Shown piece by piece: positions 40,052-51,331 of a stretch of 64,000 bases of DNA. This DNA comes from Cristatella mucedo (taxonomy: Eukaryota; Bryozoa; Phylactolaemata; Cristatellidae): positions 1-64,000 of the forward strand of contig WPIO01000149.1 in the NCBI GenBank assembly GCA_009760855.2. Direction: 5' to 3'. Position numbers and translations under genes: made by a program. The number at the start of each line of letters is the position of its first letter. Positions within the stretch are counted from its first letter, which is position 1. The notes below the pieces were generated by a model. The model saw only the letters and a list, made by a program, of their open reading frames with translations, searched no databases and was not told where the DNA came from.

Positions 40052-40505
40052 ATAAATAATAATGCACTTGATAAAGTGCCCTCAGAGAACTCAATCTCTT
40101 TCTAGGCACTTTACATTTGCTGCAAAGGGAAATGCAATTTAATGGTGAGTAATATCATGCTTGATAAACAACAAGAATAACATGGTTAGGGGTGACATGC
40201 ACAGGGTCAGCATGCCAATGTGGTTAGTGGCAGCATGCACAGTGTCAGTATGCATAAGCACATGAAGGATGAATCACAAGGACCTACTAAATGCTGTCCT
40301 AAATAGGTGTTTTTAAATGTGGTCAAGTCAGGGGATGTTCTGACGAAAGTCGGGAGTGAGCTCCAGGCTTTGGCAGCATACGAACTAAATGCACGGTCTC
40401 CAAAGGATTTGAGGTTTGTACGAGGTATTGGTAAACTGTTGGTTTCCGAAAAGCGGGTGGCACGATGCTTGACCGGATGGGGGCCAATGGTGCAACGGTA
40501 GCGCC
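40052..40505 (-). mobile_element. LINE family 2, 5'-truncated 3' end
   Basis: Same insertion as 11282-11735, with the identical truncation junction next to GCCAATGGTGCAACGGTAGC. Near-identical sequence. Confidence 0.85.
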
Positions 40506-41205
40506 TTCGGAACCCCTCAAGCACCTCTGTCGACTTACCGAGCAAGCAACAGGTTCAGACAAGGCACCGAGTCATCAAGAGTTCCAGAGTTGACTCAAAT
40601 GGCTGCCAATCAAGCAGCAAAACTTCAAGGAAGCAATACAAGCGACTGCAGAGGCTCAAGTCCACTACTTTTTGGGATCAGAACAGATTCATGCCTGCTT
40701 TTCTGAATCAAAGCCACATGGCACCGAGACCCATTTTCGAAACGATTCCTGCTCGACCAACCGAAAAAGACTGACTTCTCTCAGGGTGCTATATCAAATC
40801 TATTATTATTATTATCATCATCATTACTAAGACGATGGGGCCACAGCCGAGGAATCAACGTGCAGCCACACGGAAAGCAGCATCGCCACCACCTGCATAT
40901 GGGGCTTAGCAGGAGCTAATGCCTGGCGAGCCCAAGGTCAGCTTGCACAAGCACTCGACGACGGCTCAATGATGACTTGTCATGGACTCTATACTGCACG
41001 GTCCCGAGGTGCTCACGTTACGAGTGACACAGATCAACAGGCAATGCAGACAAGAGGTCGTTTGCAGCAGAGCAAAGGCACGCATAGCTACACCGACGAG
41101 AGGCTTCTGCTGAAAGCAGAGCAAGCAGCATCCGAGTTGAGAGCGCACAGCAACCTTCGTCGGCAGCATTAAGGCAGCAACACGTGAGTGGCAATAGAAA
41201 CTTAC

Positions 41206-41312
41206 GTGTGCTCCTGCTTCGGCATGACTTTCGCCTACAATATTACGACAAGTAACACCAAGCTGTTCCGAAAGTTCAATGCAACCTTTCAAGAATTTCG
41301 TGCACAGGCTTG
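41206..41312 (-). CDS. Candidate exon 2 of TAZ1 gene B
   Basis: Same 107-nt length, acceptor (CTGCCGTAACTGAGAG|CA) and donor (CAC|GTAAGT) as 12436-12542. It encodes LCTKFLKGCIELSEQLGVTC and ends ESHAEAGAH. Joined in frame it would give a leader of about 45 residues before the TAZ1 exons. No known domain seen. Confidence 0.4.
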
Positions 41313-42179
41313 CTCTCAGTTACGGCAGAAATGACGTTTACACAAATGCAAGCAAATATTCCGATAAAGAAGATGAACCAGCATCAGTGCTAACGATGTT
41401 AGGAATAACGGCAACACTGCCTAACTTTTGCCACTAGGGTACACTCAGTGCACGGCTGAGACTCCCCACTCCTCTAACCGGTGCTCGGGAGAGTAACAAC
41501 TGACGACACAGATTCGAGTGGTTGCTTAAGTTGGCCGAAGGATCGACTACTGCGTTTATAGCCTGTCACTGCAATGACCAGTAATCCTGCAAAGCCAAAT
41601 AACATGTTATGAAAGTTTCCGAACCAGTTAATAAACTGTTGATGCTAAGATAAGTTTGCACCAACATCACGATTAGCAATAACATAAAGAAAACTAAGTG
41701 CCCACAAACTTCTAGATAGAGCCAACACTTTCAAAATGTAAGGTCTTCAATGATGCCACGATTTGAATGGAGTACTAATTAAGTTCAAATGTTGATTCAC
41801 CAAGACAGTAAATGCAATGACAGGCATTGTTACAGCAGGTAATAATAATAATATATTCCATATGCTAAGCTTGCGCAATAGGTCTGTTGGGCAAATTGAG
41901 CCCCATTAAGCTGTGCAGTCATCGACAAAGGGTGCAGTGCAGTGCGATGGCCTCTGCATAGAGGCATGGGCTAGCGAGAGGTACAGTGCACAGCATACGA
42001 CATGCAGCCCAAGCAGCTCCTTCTCGGGGGGGGGGGGGTGTGGAGTGGTTGGAGGAGGGCACAGCTGGGGACATGATGGCCTGACTCAGAGCAGCTCAAT
42101 CATGTTGCAACACTATGCAAAGCTTTGTAGGTTAATGATCATAGTAGGTGTCTGGTACATGCACAGGCAGTGCTTGAGC

Positions 42180-42350
42180 AGTGATGGCACACTAGGTAAG
42201 GTGGTTGGTTTCACGACCTCGGTCCCGAGGTCGTGTGTTCGATTCCTGCGGTGGGCGATCCTGTGTCGCCACTGCAAGTGGTGGGGATAGCCGTAAAGGC
42301 TCTTCTGTAGCTATACAAAAAGAGGCTGCTTAATCAGCTAGAATTTATTA
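42180..42350 (+). mobile_element. SINE family B, well preserved
   Basis: Box A GATGGCACACTAGGTAAGGT, box B CGAGGTCGTGTGTTCGATTC, body GTGGGCGATCCTGTGTCGCC, tail GCTATACAAAAAGAGGCTGC, end AATCAGCTAGAATTTATTATTA. Block A lacks it at the matching place (about 13375), so it arrived after the duplication. Confidence 0.85.
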
Positions 42351-42484
42351 TTACTTCTTTATCGTACCCCACCAACCAGTGAGGTTGTCACAAAATTAAC
42401 TGCTGCTAAGCCCTAGCCAGTGCATGTGCATAATTTTTTACTCCGAGTGCCAGCCACCAACTGCTAGTCGGCCGAATATACTAT

Positions 42485-42595
42485 ACATATTAATAATAAC
42501 AATAATAATGCACTTGATAAAGTGTCCTCAGAGAACTCAATCTATTTCTAGGCGCTTTACATTTGTTGCAAAGGCAAATGCAATTGAATGGTGAG
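42485..42595 (-). mobile_element. LINE family 2 tail-only insertion
   Basis: About 110 bp: (ATT)n, hairpin and the first UTR bases on the minus strand. Block A reads straight through (CGAATATACAATATATAGTTC, near 14115). An extremely 5'-truncated retrotransposition event. Confidence 0.85.
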
Positions 42596-42787
42596 ATAGT
42601 TCATTTGTATAGCCTCTTAAGAGAACTCAATCTCTATTCGGGTACTTCACATAAGCAACGGAGCTCTCTCTCTCTCTCTCCCTCTGACCTCCACTCACAT
42701 TCCTCTCACTGACCTCCACAATCTTGAACATATGCAAAAAGGCTCCAAGCAGATGTATACAAGTTGACACAAACCAGTGTAGATATG

Positions 42788-43496
42788 TACCCAGGCTGGG
42801 TTCGGTTCGCTGGGACCAGACGGCTATAATGAAGGTTAGGGTCACCGGCTAGGCCAGGGTCGGACCTACGGCATGTGTGGTGAAGTGAGGTCACCGGTGC
42901 TCTTGGGTAGAGAAGTTGGCCGAGTAGGTCGTGGTGGAGGCTCCTGGTCTCGCCGAGTTATGCACCTTGATTCGTGCAGGCGTGCTCCTGCGATGCTGCC
43001 ACGCACGCAAGGGAACGAGTACCCAAGGCCCGAGCGGAGCTGGATAGCATGCTCGTTGTTGAGACTTGTATATTCCTCGTTCCCCGTGTAGCATGTTCGT
43101 GACCCCCCCCCCGTGTGTTGGCGTCTTTCGGTGGAAGCTCTCGACTGTGGTGGTTGTCGACTCGGACTAGCCAAGCAGTTACCCAGCCAGCCGGGTTTCG
43201 GACGGCATGCGCTCGTACTGTTGGAGTCGGTACAACGACAGGACTGTGGAAGCCGACTGACCAAGTAACACGTTTGTTCGCGCTTGCTGCGTCGTCTTGC
43301 GCCCCCATAGTGTACTATGTATAGGACCCTCCCTGTAGACTTTAGTTCCCCTGTTGCTGTTGGCGCATGCGTTATTATAAAGGGGTTTAACCTGATTGCT
43401 TGTCTTACCCTAGCTCAGCGGTATGGCGAGCGGCAGAGCGTGGCCGGAGTATGGCAGGGTTTGGTGGGAACTAGCCTTTGACCCCTGGAAATCAGT
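42788..43496. mobile_element. 709-bp insertion with 8-bp direct repeats
   Basis: Begins TACCCAGGCTGGG and ends CCCCTGGAAATCAGT, with TAGATATG on both sides (42780-42787, 43497-43504). Block A has the uninterrupted site (TGTAGATACGCTTTAAATTT at about 14310). An 8-bp duplication is typical of hAT-type DNA transposons, but I see only a weak CCAGG match between the ends. It has a TATAAA (TTATTATAAAGGGG) near 43374. No ORF with a known domain. Confidence 0.75.
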
Positions 43497-43679
43497 TAGA
43501 TATGCTTTAAATTTATTTATTCAGCATCTGCATCGTCCCCGCTCCCTCAGCTCCCTGCCGTGAGCATAGCCGAACTCTACCCCGAGTGTACAGCTCAGCA
43601 CACTCATCTCAGCTACGAACAAATCCTCTCTCTAATCATTCAAACCGTAAACGAAGTGCAATAATTGATCAGGGCTTAC

Positions 43680-43710
43680 CAGAAGCCGACGAATTTTTCG
43701 GTGCGTCCAT
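43680..43710 (-). CDS. Start exon, TAZ1 gene B
   Basis: ATG GAC GCA CCG AAA AAT TCG TCG GCT TCT G|GTAAGCC, which is MDAPKNSSAS with one synonymous change from gene A. Acceptor CATTCGTTTTTAG|TAACTC just upstream. The leader differs from A by small indels (CCACAAGGCGATGG versus CCACGCGATGG), while the codons and donor are unchanged. Confidence 0.5.
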
Positions 43711-43881
43711 CGCCTTGTGGCGTCTTCCCGAGTTACTAAAAACGAATGATAGAATCGACGATTTAGAAAACAGCGTAACCGAGAAAGCTTGGAGATCAGC
43801 ACTTCCGAGCAAGCTTGACCATGATCACATACCGTCTAGCCGAAAGCTCACCTCGTGCACAAAGGACTTAATGGCGGTGCC

Positions 43882-43985
43882 GGTGTCACGTGGTGCCACC
43901 GTGTGCAGGTGTCACGTGGTGCCGCCGCGTGCAGGTGTCACGTGGTGCCACCGTGTGCAGGTGTCACGTGGTGCCACCGTGTGCA
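43882..43985. repeat. Four tandem 26-bp units, each with an E-box CACGTG
   Basis: Units at 43882, 43908, 43934 and 43960, all GGTGTCACGTGGTGCC... and differing by two substitutions in unit 2. They lie about 170 nt upstream of the gene B ATG. Gene A has one unit. Confidence 0.95.
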
Positions 43986-44144
43986 CATGCCGGGATCAGG
44001 CAGCCGGTGAGCCTTAGGCTTCCGAAGTTGAGACAAAAACAGCTTACAATTGCAGCACTTTAGCAACTGACTACATAATACTGAGCTCAACCGTAAAGCC
44101 ACCACCAGCACTGTGCCGATGCATTTGGCCACCATATTGCACTT

Positions 44145-44245
44145 GTAAAGCGCCCCAGAGACTGCATCTCTTTTGGCTTTACATTTTCAATAGAATAGTA
44201 AGTAAAATCATGCTTGAAAAACAAACAAAATGAATAACATGCATT
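44145..44245 (-). mobile_element. LINE family 2 tail fragment
   Basis: AAAGCGCCCCAGAGACTGCA, CTTTTGGCTTTACATTTTC and AGTAAAATCATGCTTGAAAA match the start of the family 2 minus-strand 3' end (compare 63290-63400). Confidence 0.65.
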
Positions 44246-44829
44246 TGGCTGCTTTCTGTCTGTCTGTCTCTCCCTCTCTGTCTGTCTGTCTCTCTTTATC
44301 TCTTACCTCCTTGCAGTGGCTCCATGGTCTATGCTAGCACCAATGGGTTAGCACAGCAGGCAAGTTTGGTGTTGCTATTTGGCAAGGCCGGTCTTGCCCA
44401 AGCACCATCAAAGGCCAGTAGTCAGATACTGCTCGGGAGCTGTGTGCACGGCACAAGTGTACATGGAAATAAGACAAGTGTCCTGAGAACATAGCTGTTA
44501 CCCGACACTTCCACAGTGCTACTCGATCGGCAGAAATGATTCGACCCGTTGACCGGGGACGCCTAAGACTGGGCAATGCTTGCTAGAAGTACCACCATAG
44601 CTGCAACAGTAGCATGGTCAACCGACCGCCGAGCAGAGCTCCTCGTTGGAGCTGCTGCTGCATTTCGGCATCAGAAAGTGCAGAGGCAGGTAAAGCCTAC
44701 AACATTGAGACACGAGAGGGTTGAGACGAGCGACTGAGTCACTAAAGGCACACTGACTTTTCGTGTAAACTCATAGGGTAGTTTACGATACTCGGGCTTA
44801 GGGAGTTCTCGAAGTTAACTCCGAGTCTC

Positions 44830-45850
44830 ATCTAGCTCTCTAATCATAGTTTGATCGATTGATTACTAAGTCTGTCTTGAGCACCTGTCTTCTTGCCTGG
44901 ACATTATTGGCTCTGCACAGCAACGATTTCGGTTCTCTCTCGATAGAAGATTTCTGAGCCTATTTTAATAGAAGGTAGTACTCAATCCGAGAGGTCCGGT
45001 TAAGTATGGGGTATGCTAGTGATCTATTTTTGGTGTTTTTCCTTTCTAAAGTTATTTTCTTGCTCCTGCCAACATCAATGTAATCGCTAACCAAAATATC
45101 AGATTTCATTTTTGTCCAGATGACAGACTGGTGGTGGTGTGCATCAGACATCAGTGGATAATCAGACATCTGTGGTTTAATCCCACCGTACCCTCTAAAA
45201 CGTCAAACTATATAAGCATTTCTTGCAACATCAGTGGATAAAATCTGCACTTGAAAGCGAACTTACTTAAATTGATTGATGATAAAACCAACCAACTGGT
45301 TAGTCTGGAAAACTTGGTGATACAACACAATTGAAAAATGTAACCCTCAAAACAGGCGATCATCATATCAGAAGATCTCATGTACCTCCGGCAAGCTAAC
45401 CGTGTGTCATGCAAACAAGTGACAAGTGATCCTCGTCAATGTTAGCGCCACGCTGTAAGCTCCCTGGCCTAGGCTGCTTTACTTTCAGCCATGTATCACT
45501 GTCTACGTTAGGCGTGCTTAATCAAGAAACCATGGATAATAGCGTTTTGTCAACCCAATCTAGAACTCGCTACTTGCATGTCTACATTCGGTTAGTGCAA
45601 GATTCGCGAGCCTGGTTTTTCTTTCATGAATATTCATTTTTTTTGCCAAATTATAGAACTTCTCTCAGTGACTTGAGTTAGCTTCCTTCACATCAAGCTG
45701 TGTATCCACGTCAACGTTCTGTCACTCACCTGTATGTATTTTCATTCTATTTGCTTCGGCCTACCCACCCGAAGTACTTCCTAATTAGGTTTCACAACCA
45801 TACATTTGCTCCTGCAAATCAAGTTGCTTAGCTGTGCCTCTAAAAAGCTG
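44830..45850 (+). pseudogene. Degenerate LINE family 2 RT, flank block copy 3
   Basis: Collinear with 29520-30500 and 32820-33480 (CTTGCCTGGACATTATTGGC, TTTTGTCCAGATGACAGACT, ACTTGAAAGCGAACTTACTT). Heavily mutated. It ends with a single CGGCCTACCCACCCGAAGTA unit and then AGCTGTGCCTCTAAAAAGCT. Confidence 0.6.
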
Positions 45851-46084
45851 GGTTTACGAGTCTTCTTTCCTACCTGCTTCCTACGTACTCAAATCTTCGG
45901 TGTATTCGTTATCAATACGGTAGGGCAGTCGTGGACATGACGGAGACTCAGCAAGCGAACTTGGTTCAACTTCTTTGGCCAAGATTCGGGAACGACATAT
46001 ATGAATTGGAAAAGGCAATACCGCACCTACGAACAATGCTGGTCTCGCGGTAGAAGCGATTTCAAAACTAATGAAGACCGTAAT

Positions 46085-48350
46085 AATAATGTCAATACAC
46101 ATGATAAAACGCTATAAGAAAACTCAATTTCTTTCTAGGCGCTTTACATTTGCTGCAAAGGGAAATGCAATTGAATGGTGAGTAATATCATGCTTGATAA
46201 ATAAGATGAATAACAAGGTTAGGGGTGACATGCACAGGGTCAACATGCAAATGTGGTTAGTGGCAGCATGCACAGTGTCAGTATAATCATAAGCACATAC
46301 AGGACGAATCACGGGGACCCACTAAATGCTGTCATGAATAGGTGCATTCTTAATTTCTTTTAAAAAGTGGTTGATGTCGTGCTGCAACTCGGAAGTGAGG
46401 TCTAGGCTTTGGGAGCATGCAAACTAAATGTCTCTAAAGGATTTGAGGCTTGTACGAGGTATTGTAAACAGTTAGATTCTGAAAAGCAGGTGAGACGATG
46501 CTTGGCCTGGTAGGGGAGTAGATCTGATAGATAGGTGGAGCCAAAGAATAAAGAGACCTAAAAGTGAGCAACAAAACCCTGAAGTCGATCCGTTGCTTGA
46601 CTTGGTGTGATGTGGTAACTGCAACGCTCACGACAGACCAGCCTAGTTGCAGAGTTTTGCTTCAGCTGTAAGCGACTGATTGCAGATGCCGGTAGGCCAG
46701 CAAGCTGTGAGTTACAGAAGTCAAGACAGGATGTCACAAATGCATGGACAAAATTGAGATGTGGCAACCTTATCTAAACAAGGCCAAATTTTAGAATTTT
46801 TACGTAGGTCAAACTAGGCAAGCTTGACTGAGGAGCTGACGTAGCTGTCTAACGAAAGGTCACTTTGAAACATGACACCTAGGATCCGTGATCATTCAAT
46901 TGGAGGTAGGCTGGCAGAGCTGATTTTGAGCTTTAGCCTTTCCAGTTTCCGAACCACCCTTGCTCTGTCCACAACAAGTAAGTTAGTTTTATCAACATTC
47001 AATTTAAGACAATTTGCTGCCATCCATGTGCAGATGTCATCAATGCATGCAGAGAGAATTCGACGTACTGGACGGCTGGGAGGAATCAAAGCAAAGCAAA
47101 ACTAAGTGTCCTCCGTACACAAGTGAAAGCCTAGATTGTGCTTGGCTATCACATCGGCAAGAGGGATAGTATAAACCGTGAAAAGAACCGGACCAAGCAC
47201 GGAGCCCTAACGTACACCACATTTCAGAGTTGCCTCGGATGATCTTTGTCCATTCTCATCAATACTCTGGAGTTTCTTTTGTGCGACTGTGTCTCCGTGC
47301 GGCAGCCGTTCAAATGGGAATCTGGCGGAGACACAGCAGGCACACACAGGAACACGTGCTCGGTAAACGAGACTCTCCTTTATTCCTCGGGCAAACGTAT
47401 GAGAGCTCGATCAATAGCAGCAGACGACACGAAATACAAGCAGCATTAGTGGCCGACGCTGCACTGCTTCAATGGCTAAACTATTGGCCACAGGTGAGGC
47501 ATGTGCAATAGTGTCGGACGCTTTGCTAATTACAGCAGAAGCCACAGGCTCACACAACACATCCTACTGAGGTAGGACCTGAACCATTTCAGAGCAGTGC
47601 CAGTGACGCCATGCGAGATGAGAGGTGCTCACGAAGAACTTGGTGATCGATAGTATCAAAAGCTGCCGAAAGATCGAGCAAACCAAGCAGAGACACTCTA
47701 CCCATGTCTGCATTCCTAAGTAGGTCGTTGTATACCTTAAGCAATGCCGACTCTGTGGAGTGATTAGCTCTAAAGCCAGACTGGAACTTACTAGCAAAGT
47801 GTGAAGTTTCGATGCATGAATTCAGCTAGTCTGCCACAACCCGTTGATAGGAATTTTAGAATTGATAGGAATGGTAGAAGGGAGACTGGGCAGTAGCTGC
47901 TTAAGTTCTCTTGGTCTAGTGTCGCTTTCTTGAGGTGGCCTTTTTTGAAAGGTGCTGGGACATGACCTGAGGCTAATGGCCTTCTAATGATGTTAGTAAT
48001 TCATGGCAGCAGCAGATCAATGCAACGTAGGAGCAGGAAAGTGGGAATAAGGTCCAAAGGACTTGCCTTCTTTGATTGGGATGTGAACTTCAGGATTAGA
48101 TCACCGGTGACCTGCTTAAATGTAGACATTGAAGAAGCCAGGAATCGAGGTACAGCATTCTAGGGGGAATGAGGTCATCGCAAGGAAGGACTCCCTGATC
48201 TTATCTATCTTCTGGACAAAGAATTGAGAGAAGAGGTCAGCTGGATCATCACAAGGATCATCAGATAAGGAGCTTATCTGGGAGTGGTTGAGGAGATGGT
48301 AGATCGTAGACATTAGCATTTTTGGATTGTGCATCTGTGATTCAACCATG
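46085..48350 (-). mobile_element. LINE family 2, longest copy (~2.3 kb)
   Basis: Minus strand, in order: linker region NPKMLMSTIYHLLNHS...DPADLFSQFFVQKIDKI (48116-48330); RT block KKATLDQENLSSYCPVSLLP; SGFRANHSTESALLKVYNDL; GLLDLSAAFDTIDHQVL; GVTGTALKWFRSYLS; LKCGVR..SVLGP; catalytic box as [43 protein letters not shown]; coding end; UTR; hairpin; ATT tail. Frameshifts and stops are scattered. It shows that family 2 is an L2/CR1-type element with an ORF2 RT. Confidence 0.88.
47284..47562 (-). mobile_element. LTR-like insertion inside the LINE
   Basis: It interrupts the LINE RT between FRSYLS and KLQSIDENGQRSSEATLK. Read on the minus strand it starts TGTTGTGTGAGCC, has GGAATAAAGGAGAGTCTC and ends near GTCGCACA, as a short solo LTR would. 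I could not fix a target duplication, so the edges are approximate. Confidence 0.5.
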
Positions 48351-48585
48351 TTTTTTTTATAGAAGCTAGACTTGGCCTTTATTGACGATCTTCAAAAAGA
48401 AATTTCGCCTAATTTTACCTGACTCGGAGATGTTGATGTGAAATATGGTATCTACTTGAAAGTTGAGAGACATCCAAGAAGACCCTTGACCAGAATAAAA
48501 TCTGCTATATATGTCAAGATCTCGGAGGCCTCTATTGTTCAGACGTTGATGGAACAGAGCTGTACAACGGAATGTTACTTTTAAA

Positions 48586-48834
48586 ATGCTTCTTGCCCAA
48601 CATCGCGACTCAGAACTAAAGACCTCGCGGCAACTCACGTATTTCATTATCGGATATGGAGACGTTTTCCCTAATTTGAGAGTTGCCATACAAGTCCTCC
48701 TCACCATGGCTGTATCGATTGCCAGTTGTGAACGTTTCTTTAACAACCTGAAGATAATCCTGTCTTATCTGGGAACACAAACGGGGCAAGGTCAAATCTC
48801 TGATTTGGTCGTGCTAGCAGTGAAAAGGCGTTAG
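48586..48834 (+). pseudogene. hAT transposase C-terminal dimerisation domain remnant
   Basis: 82 codons ending in TAG. FPNLRVAIQVLLTMAVSIAS, CERFFNNLKIILSYLGT and LSDLVVLAV-like text matches the hAT dimerisation region, whose family pattern is YPNL..A..ILLT.PVS.AS.ERSFS.LK.I...LR....L..L..L....: the S.AS.ER.F core is plain. Nothing upstream preserves the catalytic RNase-H part. Domesticated or dead cannot be told apart from sequence alone, but the truncation argues for dead. Confidence 0.8.
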
Positions 48835-49499
48835 AAAATATTTACTTTCAAACTGTAATCCACCAGCTCGCTATATTAAAGGCCACAGAAACTTAACTAG
48901 TTAAGCCAGAAAAATGTGCATAAGTTCAAGCTGTAATAGCCACCTTGTACCTGTACTACAGTTAATACAACTTTCTCGACTCAATGTGCCTGCTACCGTG
49001 GGTTTTGCATTTCGTCTGTAGTAGAGCTATTTTGCAGCAATTTTGACAAACGGAGGGGCACCATATGTGTCTTTGCCCACATGCAGCGAAAGGTCTCACA
49101 ACGCCACTCTAGCAAGAGAGCAGTTGTAAAATGGGAAATAGGAATGAACCAAATAGACATGCTAATCATGAAACGTAAGTATGACAGAGGCAGTAGGCAA
49201 CGCAACATTTCAGAGAATGAAGGGACCTATACGTGGGTGACAACCACCATGAAGCAGCTGAACTGCTTAATGGGGAGCCAATGGTGGTTGATGACAAGTG
49301 GGGTAACCTGCCAATTGTGACGTTTTCGTTTTTGTTTTCATTTGAGGGTTAGGTTTTCCAACTTTTGAGTCACACTAGGTTGGCTCGTAAGTAAAAGTAG
49401 GTTAATCGTCATTCAGTTGGAGAAAGTTTGTCATGCAAGTGCGAATGTCTGCAGAGCATGCAGCAAGGCAGTTGAAAGAGTTTTACACGGTGTCCTGAA

Positions 49500-49720
49500 G
49501 GAAGAAGTGATAGAAGTATAGGTAGATGTGTGTGTTATGTGCATAGAAATGCAAGCCTAGATTTCGCAAGGCGATTACATAAGCAAGAGGAAGAGTACAA
49601 CACCCAGCGTACTTCAGAGGTTCCTGGAATATCTGCTCAGTGACATCAATGGTATACAGCCTCCCACTGGGATAGGACCGAAATGATTGCAGAGCAGTGC
49701 CAAGTGATAACCGGGGTATG
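49500..49720 (-). pseudogene. LINE family 2 RT fragment, YAHN variant
   Basis: The minus strand reads FRSYPSGRLYTIDVTEQIFQ, EPLKYAGCCTLPLAYVIALR, then NLGLHFYAHNTHIYLYF: the RT active-site region with YADD changed to YAHN. Uninterrupted counterpart of 6900-7745, i.e. the MITE-free site. Confidence 0.75.
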
Positions 49721-50635
49721 TACAGATGCTCAACCCATAACATTAAAACCACAACAAATCAAATCCAAGTCTGTGCATCAGTCAATCTGTTACGAATGAT
49801 ACTGCATCAAAGCCTTATTAACGTCAATTTTCGGCAGCTACAAGTGGCTATTAGCGTTTAACAAAGTAAGGCTCAACTGATTGAACAAACCTATTTATAT
49901 AGCGGCCGAAGTCTTAAGTGCATTCGGTCTCGACAGCTAATGGCAATACAAGTTTCTACAAACAGGACAGGAAATCATGATATGGGTTGAGAATTTTGAG
50001 CACCTTACCCATCAGCTAAGATTCATTGACGGCATCGAGAAACTTTGCAGTACTAATAACTTCAAAGTACAGCAGCCTACATTCTTGAGAATCACTGTAA
50101 AACTTCTTGATCACATATTTAAAGCCGAGTGAATGTTTTACGAGCTAAAATTCACATGAAATACTGAAGGCCACTTCGACAGTTTGTTCAATTGTACAGG
50201 TGTGGCCGACTTCTCACGTCACGAAGATGTCAGTATTGGACCACCAACTGGTGGATAGGATGTTCGAACCTCAGGCTAAAGGTCACTGACCTGCAAGAAG
50301 CTGGGAAAATTTTAAAGCTCTCAGCTAATGGCAGCTGACCGATTTCCCGTGTTAGCAGCTCCAGCCCTATTTAATTGCATATCGATTTTGACCTACCAGA
50401 GCTTACCGCAGCTAGTAAATCAAGAACTCGTGCAATCCACGGTGCTCTGCTAAAAGCCGATTCCATTGCCACGCGAATGCAAACGAGCAATTTGGGAACA
50501 GCATAAGGAAGTTTGCGTAGAGACTGGCACTGATCGCAGCAATACTAATCTGCAGCTGCAGAGAGTTCACTCAGCTGAACTGCACAGCATTCTTCAGCAG
50601 CAATTCTGCAACTATTCACCAGCATCATACCTTTC

Positions 50636-50641
50636 TTTATT
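50636..50641 (-). promoter_or_regulatory. Polyadenylation signal AATAAA, TAZ1 locus C
   Basis: AATAAAG on the minus strand, about 430 nt past the Val-Asp-stop of the terminal exon. Equivalent to 8684-8689 in A; block B has lost this part. Confidence 0.4.
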
Positions 50642-51071
50642 ATTATTATTCCAATCGTAACAGACCCAAAGTCACATCTCAGACACAAACGGCAGTTGCA
50701 TCAGCAAACAAAAAATATGAGTCAATACGATAGTTCCAAAACCATTGTTTGGTAAGCTACGCAGCCAACTGACAGCATTGAAACTATACAAGTACGTGCC
50801 CATTTCGATGGCCAGCTGCTACATACCATCAGCTGCGGTTGGCAGATATATTAGATAACACTGGGCAATTAGGCAACTGAGCATCCACAGCTGTAGGCAC
50901 AAGTTAGATCTTGGGCACTAGTATACTCATGTTTCATTCAAGATAACAACACCAGCTGATGCATACTACGATTAACCACTGTCCGAGCACGTGCAGACAA
51001 GTGAAGGCCCACGTTCCGATGCAGGCTGCAGGCTGTTACTGTTCACTCCTAGCTTTTCAGACCTCTTGTTG

Positions 51072-51081
51072 CTAGTCAACA
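51072..51081 (-). CDS. CREBBP-like: Terminal coding exon, TAZ1 locus C (Ser-Val-Asp-stop)
   Basis: Acceptor TTTTGATATTTCAG, then T GTT GAC TAG. Joined to the donor at 51187 (TCA AG) it gives Ser-Val-Asp-stop. The intron would be only about 105 nt. Confidence 0.4.
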
Positions 51082-51186
51082 CTGAAATATCAAAACTGCT
51101 GATTTTAACCTAACATTACGATGCTACAGACAGAAAATTCTAAAGATCAAACAGAGCATGGCAGATATAGCTGTATGAATACTTAC

Positions 51187-51331
51187 CTTGAATCGAACCC
51201 GGATTCCACATGTCTTGAGTTGTGCTTCTGCTGCACAGTTGTACTTTTAAGAGGAATGCAAACAGGGCAGTCTCCTTCCGTACAATTCGCCCAGTGATAC
51301 AGTATTTGTCGGGAGGATGCACAATGATCAA
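51187..51331 (-). CDS. CREBBP-like: TAZ1 exon 2, locus C (intact)
   Basis: 145 nt, acceptor TTGTTGTTTCAG|TT, consensus donor AAG|GTAAGT, phases 1 to 2. It encodes [20 protein letters not shown] then CPVCIPLKS, very close to [19 protein letters not shown] / CPVCLPLK of animal CBP. It completes zinc modules 2 and 3 (C of DHC; H of YHW, C of NCT, C of GDC, C of PVC). A tail [18 protein letters not shown] follows with no stop, unlike locus A, and without the frameshift of locus B. Confidence 0.9.

Larger units (their letters stand above)
35450..44766. repeat. Segmental duplication block B
   Basis: Paralogue of blocks A and C carrying TAZ1 locus B. Relative to C it lacks about 49480-50860. Relative to A it lacks 15277-18331, and it carries extra insertions at 42180-42350, 42485-42595 and 42788-43496. 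Its left end (35450-35620) matches 45995-46080 plus 48360-48430, where block C is split by a LINE. Confidence 0.85.

Noticed and set aside
50466-50660. + frame with ECKRAIWEQHKEVCVETGTD, shared by A and C
   Set aside because: Copy A has an in-frame stop, and it lies in the presumed 3' UTR/downstream region of the TAZ1 gene on the other strand.
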